Shown here one piece after another: positions 32,411 to 41,666 of a DNA stretch of 64,000 nt. The notes beneath the pieces were generated by a model that was given only the letters and a program-made list of their open reading frames with translations, was not told the origin of the DNA and did no database searches. Source of the DNA: Paenibacillus_T sp033239625 (lineage in GTDB: Bacteria; Bacillota; Bacilli; Paenibacillales; Paenibacillaceae); assembly GCF_033239625.1 (NCBI RefSeq), contig NZ_BTCK01000026.1, positions 25,641-89,640 of the forward strand, written 5' to 3'. The translations under genes and the position numbers were made by a program. How positions within the stretch are numbered: position 1 is the stretch's first letter; the number at the start of each line of letters is the position of its first letter.

Positions 32411-34197
32411 TTGGCTATGAAGCGGGCAAGGCAGAACTTCTAAATACAGTTATGCGAATCCACTCCTTATTGGACGAGCAGTTATCAGATTCAATCTTCA
32501 TGAAAGACTTGATGGAACTAGGTGCAAGTATTCGGGAGGATCGCTGTACGATCGTCGTGCTAGGCGAATTCAAACGAGGAAAGTCAACTTTTATCAATAG
32601 TTTGCTAGGTGAAGATTTGCTGCCCGTTGATGTGACACCGACGACGGCTACAATCAATGCAATGATCTATGGAGAGCAGCGCAGCTTGATGATCAAGCTG
32701 AAGGATGGCACGGTTGAGCAGCGGCCGTTAACCAAAGCGAACATAGATGCTTATTCCGCGGAAGGTACGGAGAACCCGGATGAGGTTCGATATTTGCAGC
32801 TGTCATTGCCATCGGAGATGTTGGCATCGCGCGTTATTGTCGTCGATACGCCTGGTGTGAACGACTTGAATCAGCAGCGCGCTGAAGTGACGTATCAATT
32901 CGTCCCACGTGCGGATGCCGTGATTTTCTTGCTCGATGCAACATCGCCAGTGAAGAGGTCGGAGAAGCAGTTTCTGACGGATACGCTGCTTGAGGAAGGT
33001 CTTGAACGGATGCTGTTTATCGCGAATTTCTATGACCAATTGGACGAAGAGGTAGATCCGGACGCCCATCTTGATCATATTCGGAATCGATTGACGACTG
33101 TCATGGGAGGGAAGAAGCAGCAGGTGCTCCCCTACTCTGCGACTGCGGCGCTGGAAGCCAGATTATCGAACGATAGGGGGGCTCTTGAAGCTTCCGGCTA
33201 TCCGAATGTGATGGAGGCGGTGCAGCAGCTTATTGAGCATGGAACGCAAGGAGAAGCGCGTCTCGATCGCTATCGATTCCGTATGCGTACAATTACAAAT
33301 TCCATTATCCGGGAGCTGGATGGGAGAATCGCATTGCTGGACGAGTCCGAGGATGAGATTTCCCGCAAGCTGAAGAGTGTGGAAGACCTTATGAAGCGGC
33401 ACGGTGCAATCCAGCGAGAGATGGATGATTATACGCACGACCGCGAGACCGAGATGCTGGCGATTACTCGCAAATCTTTGCATTATTTTGAAGAGCAGCT
33501 GAAGGAAGATATGCAGTATATGATGATGCAGTTAACGGGTCCGCAGTTGAAAGATTTCGTAGAAGTTCAGCTTCCGATTCAAGTGAAACGACGGCTGAAG
33601 CAGTGGATCGAGCAGTATACCCCGTCTATGGTCAAAATGCTGCAGATGCTTGAGCAGGAGCTGGCAACCGCATTGGCAACCGAGTTCAATACAGCATTGC
33701 TCCCTCTGCTCGATAAAGGCAAGCTGGAGACGCTGCATACTGCAGATAACAACTTCCATATAACAGGCGCTGATTTGAGCAATACGCCGATTATGGCAGG
33801 GCTTATTGCCGGAGGCGCAGGCATGCTTGCCATGCTGCTGGGCGGACCGCTGCTGCTGCCGCTTGTGGGCATGGCAGGGTTTCCGTTTATTCAGAAATAT
33901 ATGATGCAGGAGCAATTGAAGAAAGCACGAGAGAAGCTGCAGCCTGAATTGGATGCTGTACTGGATCAGGTTGTCGATGCGTTCAGCGTGCAAGTGGAGA
34001 GCTGGCTGTTGAACAACGCTGGATTGATACGTAAAGCAGCGGAGGCGCGTTATGTCGATATTGTTCGCGCCAACAAGCTGAGACTGGAATCCGAGATTGG
34101 ACGAATGAAACATTCCATTAACGACAAGGTGCAGGAGAAGCTGAGACTGCGCACAGCACAGGAGGAAATCAGTCAATGGCAGTACAGCCTTCAATAA
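32407..34197 (+). CDS. Dynamin-like GTPase 2 of a three-gene operon
   Basis: A 596-residue dynamin-like GTPase. G1 GEFKRGKS at 53-60; G2 PTTAT; G3 DTPG at 147-150; G4 position NFYD (207-210). After a long helical stalk, a hydrophobic hairpin lies at about 460-495 (PIMAGLIAGGAGMLAMLLG then LLLPLVGMAGF), again paddle-like. A helical, charged C-terminus follows. It starts inside gene 1 (4-bp overlap) and overlaps gene 3 by 22 bp, so translation of all three is coupled. Paired bacterial dynamins (for example DynA/DynB) act together at membranes. This protein is probably the direct partner of gene 1, but its part in the triplet is inferred. Confidence 0.88.
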   Translation: MIGYEAGKAELLNTVMRIHSLLDEQLSDSIFMKDLMELGASIREDRCTIVVLGEFKRGKSTFINSLLGEDLLPVDVTPTTATINAMIYGEQRSLMIKLKDGTVEQRPLTKANIDAYSAEGTENPDEVRYLQLSLPSEMLASRVIVVDTPGVNDLNQQRAEVTYQFVPRADAVIFLLDATSPVKRSEKQFLTDTLLEEGLERMLFIANFYDQLDEEVDPDAHLDHIRNRLTTVMGGKKQQVLPYSATAALEARLSNDRGALEASGYPNVMEAVQQLIEHGTQGEARLDRYRFRMRTITNSIIRELDGRIALLDESEDEISRKLKSVEDLMKRHGAIQREMDDYTHDRETEMLAITRKSLHYFEEQLKEDMQYMMMQLTGPQLKDFVEVQLPIQVKRRLKQWIEQYTPSMVKMLQMLEQELATALATEFNTALLPLLDKGKLETLHTADNNFHITGADLSNTPIMAGLIAGGAGMLAMLLGGPLLLPLVGMAGFPFIQKYMMQEQLKKAREKLQPELDAVLDQVVDAFSVQVESWLLNNAGLIRKAAEARYVDIVRANKLRLESEIGRMKHSINDKVQEKLRLRTAQEEISQWQYSLQ

Positions 34198-37100
34198 TCC
34201 TAGCAGTGCTCGTCCTTATTGCTATTGTAATCCTAGGTGCATGGTTGATAAGCAGAAGGACGCGACGCAAAGAGAACGCCGGCACGAAGCCAGTACAGCG
34301 AAGTGGAACATCCAATATGGAGATTGGGGTTCAACGAAGAAAACAAGAAGAACTAGTACGACTCCTGCCGAATCCACGTCAGGAGCATTCGCTCCCGGAC
34401 TATTTGCCTCAGCTTTCGGCAGATCGAGTCATTCAAAGTTCGATGGAAAGAATGGCGAATATGTTGCAGCCATATGAGTCGCTTCAAGAGCATGCGGTCA
34501 AGCTGCAGCAGATCGCAGAGGATGCGGCGAAGCCGCTCCTGCTTGTTGTTATGGGATTATTTAATTCAGGCAAATCGAGTTTTATCAATGAGTTAATCGG
34601 AATGAAGGGCTTTCTCCGAACGGATGACATACCGGCTACAGCTGTCATTACGATGCTGAGCTATGGTAAGGATCGGGAAGTCGTCGCCCATCTTCTGGAC
34701 GGTACACAGCAAGCGTACCCCTATGACAAGCTTCATGCTCTGTCGTCTGAAGGAGATGATGAAGTACGCAAGCTGCGGGATGCCATCGATTATTTGGAAG
34801 TCAAGCTGCCGGTCGAACTACTCAAGAAGGTAACAGTCGTTGATACACCGGGGTTGAATTCGGACAACGAGCATCATACGAAGGCGGCAGAACGATTCAT
34901 GGAGCGAGCCGATCAAGTGATCTGGTTGTTCTCCTATGAGCAGGCAGCCTCAAGAGTCGAGTTGTCGAAGCTAAGCCAACTGGCGGCTCAATGGAAGCCG
35001 ATCGGTGTTGTTAACTTTATCGATGAGCATGATCCAGAAGAAGGAACTTTGGATTCCTTCCTGACACAGGTGAAACGCAGGCTGGGCGGCAGCATTAGCA
35101 GACTGGAGGCCATCTCGACACTGCAGGCTTCTCAAGCAAGAATGAGTGGAGATGCCGCACTGCGATCGCGAAGCGGGTGGACCGCGCTCGAGCGGGCTTT
35201 GCAGGAAGAGCTGCATGATAAGGCTGCAATGAAGAAAGGCGTTCGTCAGCTATCGCGTATTCACGAAGCCATTACGAACCTACAATCGCATATCAACACG
35301 GAGCAGGCTGCGTATGTTAAAGCTTACGAACTCATCCACGATCAGAAGAAAGCGATTGAAACGTTGGAGAACAACCGATCCAAGGTTCAGCAAATTCATT
35401 ACAACTGGCTGGAGATGAAGGAAGACACCGCTCTCCACGCGCTGGAGTCCAACTATCCGTTACCTGGGCTCGTGAACGATCATTTGAAGCTGAATAAGCA
35501 GATCGAGATGCTCATTGATGTATTGAAAGTATTGGATCAGGAGTATACGGAAATCCAGCGTCACTCCAAGAACAATCAACAGAACATTGATAGGCATAAT
35601 AGCGCCTCGGAGGTACTGTCGAAGGATTTCGCAGAATATAACAAGTCGGGCATGTTCGGCGGACGTCCATTGCTGGACTGGGACGGCAAGCTGAAGGCGC
35701 TTAATAAACGCTCAGCGGAGCTGGACGAGAAAGCGAATCAATTGAATGCGCGGGCAGAGGAGCTTCATACGAAGCACCAGCTGTTTCTTACGAGGCTGCG
35801 GCGGAATGAACAAGAGGGCTATGAATTGTCCCGTCTAGTCATGGCGAAGGCAGAAGAATCATTGGCTGAGTTCAATAAGCTGCTCGATAATCAAGAAGCG
35901 ATGCAGGCAGAAGCGATTGAACAGGAGAATCAATTGTATTGGATCAATAGCGCGCATTCGATGCTGCAGAGCTTGATGAGCTGGGAGTTAGGCGCTTTAT
36001 CGGCCATGCTCAAGCAGTCTGCCATTGGTTCGACGGATACTTCGATTACCATGATGGCGGAGCGCGGTTTATCGGGCCTTCATCAAATAGAACAACAGCT
36101 GCTTCATCATGAGGTTATAACGCAGCAGCGTGAGGCCGCACCAGCGGTGCAGCTTGTTGATGACCAATCCGAGGCAGTTGGTGTGGATTTGAAGTCGCTG
36201 CTCGCATCCTTATCCGAACAAGAGGAACTGCTGCTGGAGGATAAGGTTTATACCATTAACGAGACGATACTGCTGGACAGATCGATAAAGCTGCGTGGTT
36301 CTGCCAATGGGACAATCATTCTAGCTGGCGGCCAGTTGGACGCCCTCATTCGGGTTAGGGGCGAGAATGAACTGACTGTGGAGTCCATTCGTTTTGACTT
36401 GCGTGGTTCAAGGGCTGCAGTTGTTTTGGAAGGCGGCAAAGCTGTATTCCGCCATTGTACGTTTGGAGGGGCCGACCGTTCAACGGGAGAACAAGACGCG
36501 CAGGGAGGCAGCGGTGCAGCCTTGCTTTTCCAAGGCTTTTCGAACGGCCTTGTCGAGGGCTGTTATTTTGTAAACAATCATATAGGGACAGCCTGGGAGG
36601 ATCAATCGAAGGGTACGATCAAGGGCAGTAGGTTCTGGTTGAATGGCGATGGCGTCTATGCTGTAGGCAAAATCGAATTGACGTTAGAAGGCAATGAGAT
36701 TGTGCGCAGCGAACGTAATGGTGTAGTGGGTAAAGGAGAGTCGCGTATCTCAATTCTCGGGAATAGATGCGAGGCGAATCGGACAGGCATTTATGTGGAA
36801 GAGGGAGCTGGCGGGTATATTGCTGCTAATGATTGCAGTCTCAACTACGTCGCCGGTATCCATTATGATACGACAGGTCAGTTGATCGTTGAACATAATC
36901 GCTGCACCTATAATGGATTGGGCGGCATCGCTCATGATGCTGCTTCCTATGCGGAGATTGCATCGAACGAGTGCTCGAATCAGATGAGAGATGGCATCTA
37001 TGTGGGCGGAACCGGCTCGGTGATGTTGACGGCCAATCGTTGTGATCATAATACGGGCTGCGGTATTGGTGTCGACGAATCCATTAAGGTTGATGTGCGG

Positions 37101-37895
37101 GAGAATCGCTGCGATCACAATAACTACGGAATTTTCGTGAATGAAGGGTCGCAAGCTGATATCGTCAGCAGCCAGTTCAGCAACAATCGGAAAGCAGGGA
37201 TTTTTGCTTCTGGACAATCCAAGGTATCGGCTGTCGGCTGCATTTGCTTAGAGAACCAAGTCGGAATCGGATTCGAAGGCCAGTCCAACGGCATTGTGAA
37301 ACAATGTACAACGGATCAGAATCGAACAACGGGAATCGGATTCACCGGGCGTTCTACGGGCAAAGCGGACACCAACTTTGCAAGGCATAACGGAGACAGC
37401 GGTCTATCCCTCATAGGTGAAGCTGCGGTCGAGCTATTATCGAATGAATGCAGACACAATGCATTTGCCGGTATTTATACGACGGATGAGTCGAAGGGGA
37501 CATTAACATCTAATCACTGCAGCCTGAACCTCGTAGGGATAAGCGTAGCAGGTAAAGCGTCGCCGTCCATTAAACATAATGAATGCTACAGCAATAGCTA
37601 TCATGGGATTTTCTACAGTGAAGAAGCAAACGGAACAGTTGCAGACAACAAGTGTTACGATAACGAGATGAATGGAATATACGTTTCAGGGCGCAGTAAC
37701 CCTACGCTCAAGAAGAATGAACTGAGGAACAACAAGAATAGCGGGATTGCAGCCGATTCGGAGTCCAAGCCGATCATCAGCTACAACGTAATGATGAACA
37801 ATGTTGGCTACGGCATACAGATTGACGACCAGGCTGTCCCTGAGATTCATAGCAATAAGTATGACGGCAATAAATGCGGCGATGTCTCGCGATAG
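34176..37895 (+). CDS. Membrane-anchored dynamin-like GTPase fused to a right-handed parallel beta-helix
   Basis: A 1239-residue fusion. Residues 6-26 are one membrane helix followed by RRTRRK, so the bulk should be cytoplasmic. The GTPase has G1 GLFNSGKS (127-134), G2 PATAV, G3 DTPG (223-226) and NFID (280-283) at the G4 place. A long coiled coil fills about 370-650. From about residue 670 to the end there is a parallel beta-helix of 22-24-residue coils. The coils carry GI[YF]V, NxxxxNxxGI and [ED]N-C patterns, as in pectate-lyase/NosD-type folds (PbH1). No signal peptide is present, odd for a fold that is usually extracellular. Start ATG 34176 lies within gene 2. A strong hairpin at 37924 ends the operon. 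The combination is unknown to me. Confidence 0.85.
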   Translation: MAVQPSIILAVLVLIAIVILGAWLISRRTRRKENAGTKPVQRSGTSNMEIGVQRRKQEELVRLLPNPRQEHSLPDYLPQLSADRVIQSSMERMANMLQPYESLQEHAVKLQQIAEDAAKPLLLVVMGLFNSGKSSFINELIGMKGFLRTDDIPATAVITMLSYGKDREVVAHLLDGTQQAYPYDKLHALSSEGDDEVRKLRDAIDYLEVKLPVELLKKVTVVDTPGLNSDNEHHTKAAERFMERADQVIWLFSYEQAASRVELSKLSQLAAQWKPIGVVNFIDEHDPEEGTLDSFLTQVKRRLGGSISRLEAISTLQASQARMSGDAALRSRSGWTALERALQEELHDKAAMKKGVRQLSRIHEAITNLQSHINTEQAAYVKAYELIHDQKKAIETLENNRSKVQQIHYNWLEMKEDTALHALESNYPLPGLVNDHLKLNKQIEMLIDVLKVLDQEYTEIQRHSKNNQQNIDRHNSASEVLSKDFAEYNKSGMFGGRPLLDWDGKLKALNKRSAELDEKANQLNARAEELHTKHQLFLTRLRRNEQEGYELSRLVMAKAEESLAEFNKLLDNQEAMQAEAIEQENQLYWINSAHSMLQSLMSWELGALSAMLKQSAIGSTDTSITMMAERGLSGLHQIEQQLLHHEVITQQREAAPAVQLVDDQSEAVGVDLKSLLASLSEQEELLLEDKVYTINETILLDRSIKLRGSANGTIILAGGQLDALIRVRGENELTVESIRFDLRGSRAAVVLEGGKAVFRHCTFGGADRSTGEQDAQGGSGAALLFQGFSNGLVEGCYFVNNHIGTAWEDQSKGTIKGSRFWLNGDGVYAVGKIELTLEGNEIVRSERNGVVGKGESRISILGNRCEANRTGIYVEEGAGGYIAANDCSLNYVAGIHYDTTGQLIVEHNRCTYNGLGGIAHDAASYAEIASNECSNQMRDGIYVGGTGSVMLTANRCDHNTGCGIGVDESIKVDVRENRCDHNNYGIFVNEGSQADIVSSQFSNNRKAGIFASGQSKVSAVGCICLENQVGIGFEGQSNGIVKQCTTDQNRTTGIGFTGRSTGKADTNFARHNGDSGLSLIGEAAVELLSNECRHNAFAGIYTTDESKGTLTSNHCSLNLVGISVAGKASPSIKHNECYSNSYHGIFYSEEANGTVADNKCYDNEMNGIYVSGRSNPTLKKNELRNNKNSGIAADSESKPIISYNVMMNNVGYGIQIDDQAVPEIHSNKYDGNKCGDVSR

Positions 37896-37923
37896 AGGAT
37901 TGACCATTATCATGTGGTTGAAT

Positions 37924-37978
37924 GAAGCAAAGAGCTTCTTGCTGTCACTTGAAGTGACGCGGAAGCTCTTTGTGCTTG
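37924..37978 (+). terminator. Long hairpin terminator of the dynamin operon
   Basis: AAGCAAAGAGCTTC (37925-37938) pairs with GAAGCTCTTTGTGCTT (about 37962-37977). An inner GTCACTT/AAGTGAC stem stacks inside. It also faces the minus-strand CBO0543 gene end. Confidence 0.65.
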
Positions 37979-38007
37979 TAACGACTCGTATGCAGTCGTC
38001 ACTGCGA

Positions 38008-38484
38008 TTAGACATGGCTAATCTCCCTCATTTTCTTAAAGAACCACAGATAGTAACCGTATGAAATTAATAATGTGATCAGTATTGTGATAAAGCTCCA
38101 ATACCATGACCAATGAATGTACTTAATCAGCTCCGTGTTTTTCTCAAGCAGAACCTCCACAATCGTCATCAGTGCCGGGAAAGATAGGATATATACAGCC
38201 TTGATGAACCAGTTCTTACGGGTAGGGAAGTTCGTATTAAATATTGCACTTATGGACGGGAAAACGAAGAACTCGAACGTAAAGCTGGCCTTGTACACAT
38301 TGTTGAGGAAACCAACAGGATATTCGATTAGCTTACCTTCAGCGACGAGCGTGCCAAATAATCAGCAAGGAACCTGCATGAACAGGATGCTTAGCTGTGC
38401 ATTCATGAAGTTTCGTCGTTTTATGCAAGCAAGCAGGAGAATAGCTGTAATGACCCATACGGACCAAAGTATTAGTTTATCCAT
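38008..38484 (-). pseudogene. CBO0543-family membrane protein gene with an in-frame TGA
   Basis: From ATG 38484 the minus strand encodes MDKLILWSVWVITAILLLA ... LSILFMQVPC, then TGA at 38364-38362 (codon 41). The same frame goes on: LFGTLVAEGKLIEYPVGFL, YKASFTFEFFVFPS and a last membrane helix, ending at 38008. Both sides belong to one CBO0543-type protein of about 158 residues with 4-5 membrane helices. The stop replaces a position that is Trp-like in the family (TGG to TGA by one change). Either a true inactivation or a sequencing error. The family has no known function but is common in spore-formers. Confidence 0.7.
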
Positions 38485-38567
38485 GATTCAGATTATTAGC
38501 ATGAATGAGGTAAATTAATCAGGAGCGGTCTGAACAGTAATCTTGAGTTGAAAAGAAGTTAAAGAGC

Positions 38568-38588
38568 GCCGCATAGCTGCGGCTTTTT
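38568..38588 (+). terminator. Hairpin with T5 tail
   Basis: GCCGCA (38568-38573) and TGCGGC (38578-38583) form a stem with a TAGC loop and TTTTT. It lies between the CBO0543 gene and the paaX-type gene; the T-run faces the plus strand. Confidence 0.5.
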
Positions 38589-38614
38589 AAGTTGCCAATA
38601 AACAAAGAACCTAA

Positions 38615-39424
38615 CTATTTGACAAACCTTGCATAATCAGAATCGGAAGGAATCGCATCGATAACTGTGGTCAAGCCATCCGATAGCTTTTGAAGAATAT
38701 CACGACATCTCCAGTTCACAGGAAGCAGCTCCGGCGGAAGCATGGGGTCAATGAGATATAGTTCATTGATGGCTTCTCCCAATGTAAGGAATAGGACAAA
38801 CAGTTCCAAAGCATACACCTCGAACGCCGCTGATGAACGATTGTTCAAAGTATCTTGCAAGAGAGGTTCAAAATGTTCATCGTACCAATGCAGTTTTTCC
38901 TCATAGACTCTATTAACCTCCTTTAGAGACCATATTTCCTCTGCCTCTTGAGAGGTGATTTCCCCGTGATCCAACTTCCCAGTAAATATAGTTACATATT
39001 GTCCGGCACTGTGCTTGTGAATTAATTCTGACAGCTCTTCCTTGTATGGCCATGGAGATACATACACTCCGCTGTACAGCAGCCCTAGCCCTGTTTGGAG
39101 CAAATCGGCGCGTAATTGATCTCGGCGTTTGCGTTCCGATTCCGGGAAAGAAAGGAGAACCAGATGCCAGGTTCCCTCCCAAGTGGTGGAATAAAGCATT
39201 GGTTTACGATTGATGGAGCGAATATACGACCGTCCAGATTCCGTAATGCTGTAGGTGGAACGAGTAGGGTTATCGACATACTGCTCTTTCTTCAGCTTAG
39301 ATAGTCCATTGCGTATATAAGGAGCAGAGTACCCTCGCTTCTCATAGATCCGGATGAGGTCTTGAGATTGCAATTGATCTGCTTTGGACAATAAGAATAG
39401 CATTTGTTTCTCCACGGATAGCAT
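38615..39424 (-). CDS. PaaX-family transcriptional regulator
   Basis: A 269-residue regulator. The N-terminal winged helix (about 1-75; LIRIYEKRGYSAPYIRNGLS, then RSTYSITESGRSYI) precedes the PaaX middle domain (WEGTWHLVLLSFPE, LLQTGLGLLYSGVYVSPW). A C-terminal part ends in LPPELLPVNWRCRDILQKL. PaaX-type proteins often repress catabolic genes in answer to CoA-ester ligands; no catabolic operon lies next to it. Start ATG 39424 has GAGGTGAAG upstream; the open frame extends to 39493 without support. It is divergent from the stalk-domain/PEBP gene at 39555, with a 130-bp shared control region, so that gene or itself may be its target. Confidence 0.85.
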   Translation of the reverse strand: MLSVEKQMLFLLSKADQLQSQDLIRIYEKRGYSAPYIRNGLSKLKKEQYVDNPTRSTYSITESGRSYIRSINRKPMLYSTTWEGTWHLVLLSFPESERKRRDQLRADLLQTGLGLLYSGVYVSPWPYKEELSELIHKHSAGQYVTIFTGKLDHGEITSQEAEEIWSLKEVNRVYEEKLHWYDEHFEPLLQDTLNNRSSAAFEVYALELFVLFLTLGEAINELYLIDPMLPPELLPVNWRCRDILQKLSDGLTTVIDAIPSDSDYARFVK

Positions 39425-39554
39425 GATTCTTTTCTTCACCTCGTATTGACAAATTCTCATAAACGAATATAACATAAAAAGCGTCGACAACACAAATCAA
39501 TGTTACAAAGCGGCGCCGCATCGTAAACCCAAATCGAAGGAGATTTGATTTCAT

Positions 39555-40523
39555 ATGAAAAAAACGACCTTGAAGGCTGGCAAAATCGCCCTGAGTCTCG
39601 GGCTTCTGTTGACCTTATCCATACCGCAAGTTTATGCAGCTGAGGATGTTACCAACGATGTGTCAACGATTCGCAAAGATGTCGCCAGCAATGTAGCAAG
39701 CTATCTCCAGTGGAATACGGAATTTGCCCTGACGGTTAACGGCAAGAAAATCGGAACGAAGGGCGAGATGGTGAATACGCGAATGCTTATTCCTTTACGT
39801 GCCGTATTCGAAGCAGCTGGAGCGGTTGTGAAGTGGCATAATGATACGCAGTCGTGGTCAGCGGAAGGTGAAGGATTCACAGCCATGCAGAAGCTCGGGG
39901 AAACTAAAGTTATCGTTAATGGGGTCGTATATGAGCTGGATCATGAGGCTGTCCTCGATCACGGCAATATGATGGTATCCTCTAGAATTATTGAGGCTGC
40001 CTTAGGCCTGGAGCTGCGCTGGGATTCGGCAAACCGCATATTGACGGCTTCAACTGTAACTTCAACATCGGGCTTCAAGGCTTGGTCAGATGCATTCACG
40101 GCATACAATAGCATCCCTGACAAATATGCGCATGGCTACGGGCAAAATATCAGCCTGCCCGTCAGTTGGAAAGACGCGCCGGAGGGGACTAAATCATTTG
40201 CTGTGGTGATGTATGATGTTCACCCGATTGCTGATAACTTTATTCATTGGAGCGTTCTTAACATTCCGGTATCGGAAGGGGGAATTGCAGAAGGTGCATC
40301 AGGCAAACTCCCGGACGGTGCAGTGGAATTAAACGGCTATTACGGTGCTGAACCTCCTCGTTATTCGGGTGATCATCTCTATCGTCTGGCCGTATACGCT
40401 CTTGACACCGATAAGCTCGACCTGCCAGATACAGCGCCTGTATTCTTCGAACAGTTAGAACCGCTGCTTGTGGCGCATTCGTTGGGCTATTCCAAACAGG
40501 ACGGATTTGTTCATCAGAATTAA
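39555..40523 (+). CDS. Secreted stalk-domain (copper amine oxidase N-like) protein fused to a PEBP/YbhB domain
   Basis: A 322-residue exported protein. Signal peptide 1-28 ends ...IPQVYA. Residues about 52-165 are a copper amine oxidase N-terminal-like stalk domain: LTVNGKKIG, MLIPLRAVFEAAGAVVKWH, and a second half with VIVNG and VSSRIIEAALGLELRWDSA. Residues about 175-322 are a phosphatidylethanolamine-binding (YbhB/YbcL) domain: YGQNISLPVSWKDAPEGTKS, VMYDVHPIADNFIHWSVLNI, YGAEPPRYSGDHLYRLAVYAL. The stalk is a common wall-linked module in Paenibacillus; its union with PEBP is uncommon. The ligand is not known. An AEC transporter gene follows after 24 bp, so they may be co-transcribed. Confidence 0.85.
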   Translation: MKKTTLKAGKIALSLGLLLTLSIPQVYAAEDVTNDVSTIRKDVASNVASYLQWNTEFALTVNGKKIGTKGEMVNTRMLIPLRAVFEAAGAVVKWHNDTQSWSAEGEGFTAMQKLGETKVIVNGVVYELDHEAVLDHGNMMVSSRIIEAALGLELRWDSANRILTASTVTSTSGFKAWSDAFTAYNSIPDKYAHGYGQNISLPVSWKDAPEGTKSFAVVMYDVHPIADNFIHWSVLNIPVSEGGIAEGASGKLPDGAVELNGYYGAEPPRYSGDHLYRLAVYALDTDKLDLPDTAPVFFEQLEPLLVAHSLGYSKQDGFVHQN

Positions 40524-40547
40524 TATAGTGTACGGGGGAGCAAGGAC

Positions 40548-41465
40548 ATGAACAATTATATCTCATTATTCGGAACAGTGAGCGTGCCGATCTTATTAGC
40601 TTGCTTCCTCGGATATGTTTATCAGAAGTATAAGTCACCTGACACGAAGGTTTTAGCGGATTTAAGCTTGTTCGTGCTATCGCCTTGCCTCATTGTGAGC
40701 GCTGTATCGGGAAGTGACTTGAACGACTCCGCTTTTGCCCACATTGCCTTATTCACTGTGATACAGACTGTACTTTGCTGGGTGGCCTCCGTAGGTGTAG
40801 GGAAATTATTTCGATTCGATACACCTTCTTCACGTGCAATGGAGCTTACAACGATATTTGCTAATTCGAACAACTACGGATTGCCGTTACTGCTTCTTGC
40901 ATTCGGTAATGCTGGCTTCGCCATTGGCGTAACGAATGTGGTCCTTCATATCGTTCTAGTGAATACACTTGGTTTATATATTGCCTCACGCAGTTCATTC
41001 AGTCCTAAGCAAGCTGCTGCCAAAATGGTGCGTAATCCGTTGATCTATGCTGCAGCCGCAGGTCTGATCCTATATTTGTTCCAAATTCCGCTGCCAACAA
41101 GCATAAATTCAGGTCTTGAGCTTATTGGCGGAGCGTATGCTGCAATCGTGCTGCTCATGTTAGGTATGCAGCTTAAGAAAACAAACTGGCGTGCAAGCAT
41201 GCGCCGCAAGCTATGGATATCAATCGTGATGCGAATTGTTGGCGTGCCTGCTTTGTCTTTTCTAACCATTAAACTGCTTGGACTTCACGGTCTTGAAGCT
41301 TCTGTATTATTCGTATAATCTTCTATGCCTTCCGCTATTAATTCTGTTGTGCTTATGGAGAAGTATGGGGGAGACAAGGAACTGGTATCGGTCAATGTTG
41401 CGATGACCACAGCAGCAAGCTTTCTTTATCTTCCTATTCTTATTTATTGGGCAGACTGGTTCTAA
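40548..41465 (+). pseudogene. AEC-family (auxin efflux carrier-like) transporter gene with an in-frame TAA
   Basis: ATG 40548 opens a 10-helix AEC permease (PILLACFLGYVYQKY, TTIFANSNNYGLPLLLLAFG, RNPLIYAAAAGLILY). The frame stops at TAA 41316-41318 (codon 257). The same frame then continues with SSMPSAINSVVLMEKYGG and TTAASFLYLPILIYWADWF to TAA 41463-41465, the expected last helices. In the family the interrupted motif is xxQ[AS][AS]MP, so CAA (Gln) became TAA. The truncated product lacks the final helices and is likely inactive, unless this is a sequencing error. Confidence 0.78.
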
Positions 41466-41493
41466 GAGACAGCTTAATTGATAAGTATACCGA

Positions 41494-41530
41494 ATGAAGC
41501 TGCCGATAGGAGATCGGCAGCTTCATCTTG
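41494..41530 (+). terminator. Terminator after the AEC gene
   Basis: ATGAAGCTGCCGAT (41494-41507) pairs with ATCGGCAGCTTCAT (41513-41526), a 14-bp stem with a 5-nt loop, then CTTG. Confidence 0.7.
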
Positions 41531-41625
41531 TAATCTATGGCCAGAAAGTCGGAGGACTGTCTGCTCTATCCGGTATGTAGAAATTGATTTTCCCTGGCAA
41601 AGCAGTAATGAGGCTGAATTGCAAA

Positions 41626-41653
41626 AGAAAAACCCCTGCATCACGCAGGGGTT
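41626..41653 (-). terminator. Terminator of the tRNA-Val genes
   Basis: AACCCCTGC (41631-41639) pairs with GCAGGGGTT (41645-41653). On the minus strand TTTTTCTTTT follows, so it ends the tRNA transcript. Confidence 0.75.
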
Positions 41654-41666
41654 GGAAGTTTAATTA

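Noticed and set aside
30473..34197. Assignment of the dynamin genes to the Eleos (LeoA/LeoBC) defence system
   Set aside because: Three separate dynamins, a beta-helix fusion and a core-like location do not match that layout as I know it. General dynamin relationship is all that can be claimed.
38362..38364. TGA in the CBO0543-type gene as a recoded selenocysteine or Trp codon
   Set aside because: No selenocysteine element downstream and no sign of an altered genetic code: other genes use TGA as a stop. A plain nonsense change is simpler.
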